Both the position numbers and the translations under genes were made by a program. From assembly GCA_050951465.1 (NCBI GenBank), contig JBMNJC010000010.1, forward strand, positions 207,197 through 271,196: a DNA stretch of 64,000 nucleotides. Reading direction: 5' to 3'. This DNA comes from JAAZHD01 sp012510895. Lineage in GTDB: Bacteria > Bacillota > Clostridia > Caldicoprobacterales > DTU083. Positions 61,039 through 64,000 of the stretch are shown piece after piece (position 1 is the stretch's first letter; every line of letters starts with the position of its first letter). The notes under the pieces were generated by a model, which saw only the letters and a list, made by a program, of their open reading frames with translations, did no database searches and was not told the origin of the DNA.

Positions 61039-62763
61039 ATTTATACGGCACTTTACCGGCAATGGCGTCCGGAGACTTTTAAGGATGTGGTTGGTCAGGA
61101 TGCCATTGTGCGTACACTTATAAATCAGATTTCCAGCGGACACATAGCTCATGCTTACTTGTTTTGCGGTTCCCGGGGCACGGGCAAGACCAGCACCGCC
61201 AAAATCTTTGCACTGGCCATAAACTGCCTGTCTCCGACAGAACACGGCCCCTGCAGAGAATGTGATGCCTGCATAAGCTTATCGGGTGAAAACAATATGG
61301 ATGTTATAGAAATTGACGCGGCCTCCAATAACGGGGTGGATGAAATCCGTGATTTGCGTGACAAGGTTCGTTTTTTACCGACCGTAGGTAAATACAAAGT
61401 TTATATTATCGATGAGGTTCATATGCTTTCAATAGGAGCCTTTAATGCCTTGCTGAAAACCCTGGAAGAGCCGCCTTCTCATGTGGTATTTATTTTAGCA
61501 ACTACCGAGCCTCATAAACTGCCTGCCACAATATTATCGAGGTGTCAGCGGTTTGATTTCAGGAGGATACCCCATAATGTAATTGTCAGCAGAATGCAGG
61601 AAATCTGCGACAGAATGAATGTTATCATAGAGAAAGAAGGCCTGCATACCATTGCCCGCTGGGCTGAAGGCGGTATGAGAGATGCCCTCAGCCTTCTGGA
61701 TCAATGTATGAGTTTTTGCGGGGACCATATTACCAATGACGATATTCTTTTTATCCTGGGAACAGCGGATCAAAGTTTCCTGTTTAGTATAGTTAATGAT
61801 ATAATTGCGGATAATCTTCAGGGGCTGCTGCACAAAATCGGTCAGCTGATGGATGATGGTAAAGACCTGAATGCTTTTACACGGGATTTGCTGCAGCATA
61901 TGCGAAATCTTCTGATTGTAAAAGCAAGTGACGAGCCGGAAAGCCTTCTGGATGTATCAGATTCTACAATGGAACAGCTTAAGGAACAGGCGGAAAGAAT
62001 AGGTGAGGCCAGGCTGATCCGTGCAATTGAGCTGTTATCTCCCCTGGATTCAGAGATGAGACGAAGCACACAGCCCCGCATTCTCCTGGAACTGACGGTT
62101 GTCAAACTGTGCAGGCCTGAGCAGGAGATAGCCTTAAGCGCTCTTATGGACCGGGTGGAGGCACTGGAGAAAAGGCTTTCTTCTCAGTCTTCAGCAGTTA
62201 TCCATAAAGCTCCGGCCGGAGATTATCAGGAAGATATGCAGCCTGATGATCCACCGGATGAACCGCCATGGGATTATTCACCTGAATATATAAATCCTGC
62301 CGGCCGTGAGGAAGAAGCTTACTCTCAGGAAGCTCATAATGATGATGAACCTGTTTCCGGAAAGACAGAGAAGATACAAGGGTCAGAGAAGCAACCTGAG
62401 TCTGCAGCTGACCCGGTCTCCATGTGGCAGGATATTCTGGATGTTATTGAAAAAGAAAGGCGTTCCATTCATGTGGCTATGGCAGGTGTAAGGCCCCGGA
62501 TGGGCAATAATATATTAACACTGATATTCCCTCCGGCTTCCGGTTTTCAGATCTTACTGGTTGAACAGGAGGGCAACAGAAGATTTATTGAAGAAGTTGT
62601 CAAGAAAATAACCGGTACAGAGGTTCGTGTAAAATGTATTGCTGAAGATCAGCTGGAGGAAGAAGCTGAAAACCAAACAGATCCTGATAAAGAAAATCAT
62701 GCAGTGAGAAGGGCTATAGAGGTTTTCGGAGAAGATTTGGTAGAGGTAATAGATGATGAGTAA
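61039..62763 (+). CDS. dnaX: DNA polymerase III subunit tau/gamma, likely AUU start
   Basis: About 574 residues from 61039. Conserved N-terminal residues YTALYRQWRPETFKDVVGQ are encoded in frame from 61042, but no ATG, GTG or TTG precedes them before a TGA at 61030. ATT at 61039 is seven bases after AGGTG and is the best start; the first canonical codon (GTG 61087) would remove the conserved WRP region. Walker A GSRGTGKTST (about 44-53), a zinc knuckle with Cys at about 63, 72, 75, 78, DEVHMLS and the sensor arginine are present. The C-terminal part is acidic and low-complexity. It loads the sliding clamp. Confidence 0.9.
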   Translation: MYTALYRQWRPETFKDVVGQDAIVRTLINQISSGHIAHAYLFCGSRGTGKTSTAKIFALAINCLSPTEHGPCRECDACISLSGENNMDVIEIDAASNNGVDEIRDLRDKVRFLPTVGKYKVYIIDEVHMLSIGAFNALLKTLEEPPSHVVFILATTEPHKLPATILSRCQRFDFRRIPHNVIVSRMQEICDRMNVIIEKEGLHTIARWAEGGMRDALSLLDQCMSFCGDHITNDDILFILGTADQSFLFSIVNDIIADNLQGLLHKIGQLMDDGKDLNAFTRDLLQHMRNLLIVKASDEPESLLDVSDSTMEQLKEQAERIGEARLIRAIELLSPLDSEMRRSTQPRILLELTVVKLCRPEQEIALSALMDRVEALEKRLSSQSSAVIHKAPAGDYQEDMQPDDPPDEPPWDYSPEYINPAGREEEAYSQEAHNDDEPVSGKTEKIQGSEKQPESAADPVSMWQDILDVIEKERRSIHVAMAGVRPRMGNNILTLIFPPASGFQILLVEQEGNRRFIEEVVKKITGTEVRVKCIAEDQLEEEAENQTDPDKENHAVRRAIEVFGEDLVEVIDDE

Positions 62764-62865
62764 TGAGTAGCCTGGCTGCTGATCATTATGCTATAATGAA
62801 TTGAATAAGACAGTAAACTGGGAAGAAAAAGTGAGAATTATATAAAGTTTGAGGAGGAAGTAAAT

Positions 62866-63207
62866 ATGGCAAGAAGCGGATTTCCAGGCGGTATGGGGAA
62901 TATGAACAACCTCATGAAGCAGGCCAAAAAAATGCAGGAACAGATGATGAAGATACAGGAAGAACTGGAGGAGAAAACAGTAGAAGCCTCTGTAGGAGGC
63001 GGTGTCGTTACTGTTGTTGCCAACGGTAAGAAAGAAATCATAGAAATCAACATAAAGCCCGAAGTTGTAGATCCTGATGATGTGGATATGCTGCAGGATT
63101 TGATTTTAGCCGCTGTGAATGAGGCTTTAAGAAAAGCGGAAGAAATGGCACAGGAGGAAATGGGCAAGCTGGCCGGCGGATTGGGCGTGCCTCCTGGATT
63201 ATTTTAA
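62866..63207 (+). CDS. YbaB/EbfC nucleoid-associated protein
   Basis: A 113-residue protein. MNNLMKQAKKMQEQMMKIQEELEE leads into VEASVGGGVVTVVANGKKEI and a C-terminal helix, the EbfC/YbaB fold that binds DNA as a dimer. The position between dnaX and recR is diagnostic for the family. The ATG follows GAGGAGG. The N-terminal glycine-methionine stretch is typical. Confidence 0.95.
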   Translation: MARSGFPGGMGNMNNLMKQAKKMQEQMMKIQEELEEKTVEASVGGGVVTVVANGKKEIIEINIKPEVVDPDDVDMLQDLILAAVNEALRKAEEMAQEEMGKLAGGLGVPPGLF

Positions 63208-63289
63208 TATGTTCTTATAATAAAGAACCGGTTCCTCATAAGGAACGAATCTGCATAGTAGAAAAGAAGGAAAGTGGTGGGCATTCCAC

Positions 63290-63889
63290 ATGAATTATTA
63301 TATAGAACCAATTGCCCGTTTGATTAACGAGCTGTCCAGGCTGCCGGGTATCGGTGGGAAAACCGCCCAGCGCCTGGCTTTTCATATAATTGACATGCCT
63401 AAGGAAAAGGCTTTGGCTTTAACTCAGGCAATACTTAAGGCCAGGGAAGAAACTAAGTATTGCTCGGTTTGCTGCAATATTACAGACCAGGATCCCTGCA
63501 AAATTTGCAGCAGTCAAGGCCGGGATCGGTCCCTGATCTGTGTTGTGAAAGATCCCCGGGATGTAATTGCCATGGAGAAAATGCGCAATTATAATGGAGT
63601 GTATCATATCCTTCATGGACATATCTCTCCCATGGAAGGCATCGGCCCGGACGATATCCGGATCAAGGAGCTGCTTCACCGGATAGAAACGGACGATGTT
63701 AAAGAAGTGATCCTGGCAACCAATCCCGACATAGAAGGAGAAGCAACCGCAGTGTACATCTCTCGGCTTTTAAAACCTATGGGAATCCGTGTAACCCGCA
63801 TCGCTCACGGCATTCCCGTCGGCGGAGATTTGGAATACGCTGATGAAGTGACATTATCCAAGGCTCTGGAAGGCCGGCGTGAAATGTAG
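63290..63889 (+). CDS. recR: Recombination protein RecR
   Basis: A complete 199-residue RecR. A helix-hairpin-helix LPGIGGKTAQRLAF (18-31), the zinc finger C58-x2-C61..C70-x2-C73, the Toprim domain with VVKDPRDVIAMEK and the Walker-like C-terminal segment are intact. It works with RecO and RecF in gap repair. The order dnaX-ybaB-recR is conserved in Bacillota. Confidence 0.97.
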   Translation: MNYYIEPIARLINELSRLPGIGGKTAQRLAFHIIDMPKEKALALTQAILKAREETKYCSVCCNITDQDPCKICSSQGRDRSLICVVKDPRDVIAMEKMRNYNGVYHILHGHISPMEGIGPDDIRIKELLHRIETDDVKEVILATNPDIEGEATAVYISRLLKPMGIRVTRIAHGIPVGGDLEYADEVTLSKALEGRREM

Positions 63890-64000
63890 TACAAATTAAT
63901 CTGATGTCTACATCAAATAAACTCCTTTCATTTTTCAAATGTTTGAGAAGGAGTAAATAAAGTACTTTTAGAAAACATGGTTTATTAGGGAGAAGAAAAG
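63890..64000 (+). other. Non-coding tail with a hairpin and a possible next ribosome binding site
   Basis: ACTCCTT (63921) and AAGGAGT (63948) form a 7-base stem with a 20-base loop but no T-tract, so a terminator is doubtful. The last bases GGGAGAAGAAAAG look like a ribosome binding site for a gene that begins outside the window. Confidence 0.3.

Noticed and set aside
61039..62763. Programmed -1 frameshift producing a gamma form of DnaX.
   Set aside because: I did not find a convincing A-AAA-AAG type slippery heptamer with a following stem in the expected place; only short A-runs occur.
1..64000. Prophage, insertion sequence, CRISPR array or tRNA genes.
   Set aside because: No integrase, transposase, phage structural gene, regularly spaced repeat or tRNA-like cloverleaf was recognised on either strand.

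Overview
The window reads as chromosome from an anaerobic, flagellated member of the Clostridia (Bacillota). The support is a Gram-positive-style flagellar operon, a pyruvate:ferredoxin oxidoreductase, an A-type flavoprotein (FprA), a pyrophosphate-type phosphofructokinase, a T-box in front of ileS, the long SRP RNA with an Alu domain, a probable clostridial spore-surface protein and strong GGAGG ribosome binding sites. Genus cannot be fixed from the sequence. I see no integrase, transposase, tRNA gene or CRISPR array.

Layout. 1-7.5 kb: the end of a flagellar operon (flhB, flhA, flhF, a degenerate flhG, fliA, two small membrane-anchored proteins, flgF, flgG). 7.5-15.2 kb: a CofE-like ligase divergent from a LysR regulator, a TPP-riboswitch-controlled thiT, a CBM9-like protein, a sugar-phosphate isomerase, a VanW protein and a uroporphyrinogen-decarboxylase-family methyltransferase. 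15.4-19 kb: an M29 aminopeptidase and a nuclease-helicase fusion, together carrying five apparent single-base insertions. 19-25.3 kb: a DUF815 AAA ATPase, a YhfC protease, a MenA-like prenyltransferase, an AEC transporter, a DUF975 protein and a second sugar isomerase. 25.5-29.1 kb: nifJ.

29.3-34.8 kb is the most unusual part. Three overlapping genes encode a ZorA-like MotA/TolQ/ExbB channel protein with a long cytoplasmic tail, a ZorB-like OmpA/MotB protein, and a 1014-residue soluble protein of unknown fold. This looks like a Zorya-related membrane motor with an unfamiliar third component. None of the usual Zorya effectors (SNF2 helicase, HNH nuclease) is present. The motor's ion-binding aspartate appears replaced by asparagine.

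34.9-52.2 kb is mostly housekeeping: a spore protein, fprA, a SanA-like protein, a sialidase-fold protein, an S4 paralogue under a Fur-like box, mnmA, a ZIP transporter, a rhomboid-like protein, T-box-ileS, a DegV fatty-acid-binding protein behind a FapR-like operator, a YaiI protein, an SRAP protein, pfp, a BaiN-like flavoprotein and an SBF transporter.

52.3-63.9 kb starts with the SRP RNA and ends with dnaX-ybaB-recR. These are close neighbours in Bacillus subtilis, but here about 8.4 kb separates them. That segment carries a membrane protein, two gene remnants, a possible PD-(D/E)XK nuclease, a methyltransferase, two radical SAM proteins, three GNAT acetyltransferases (one close to AAC(6') enzymes) and a DUF692-like protein. 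It behaves like an accessory insertion hotspot. dnaX itself seems to lack a canonical start codon.
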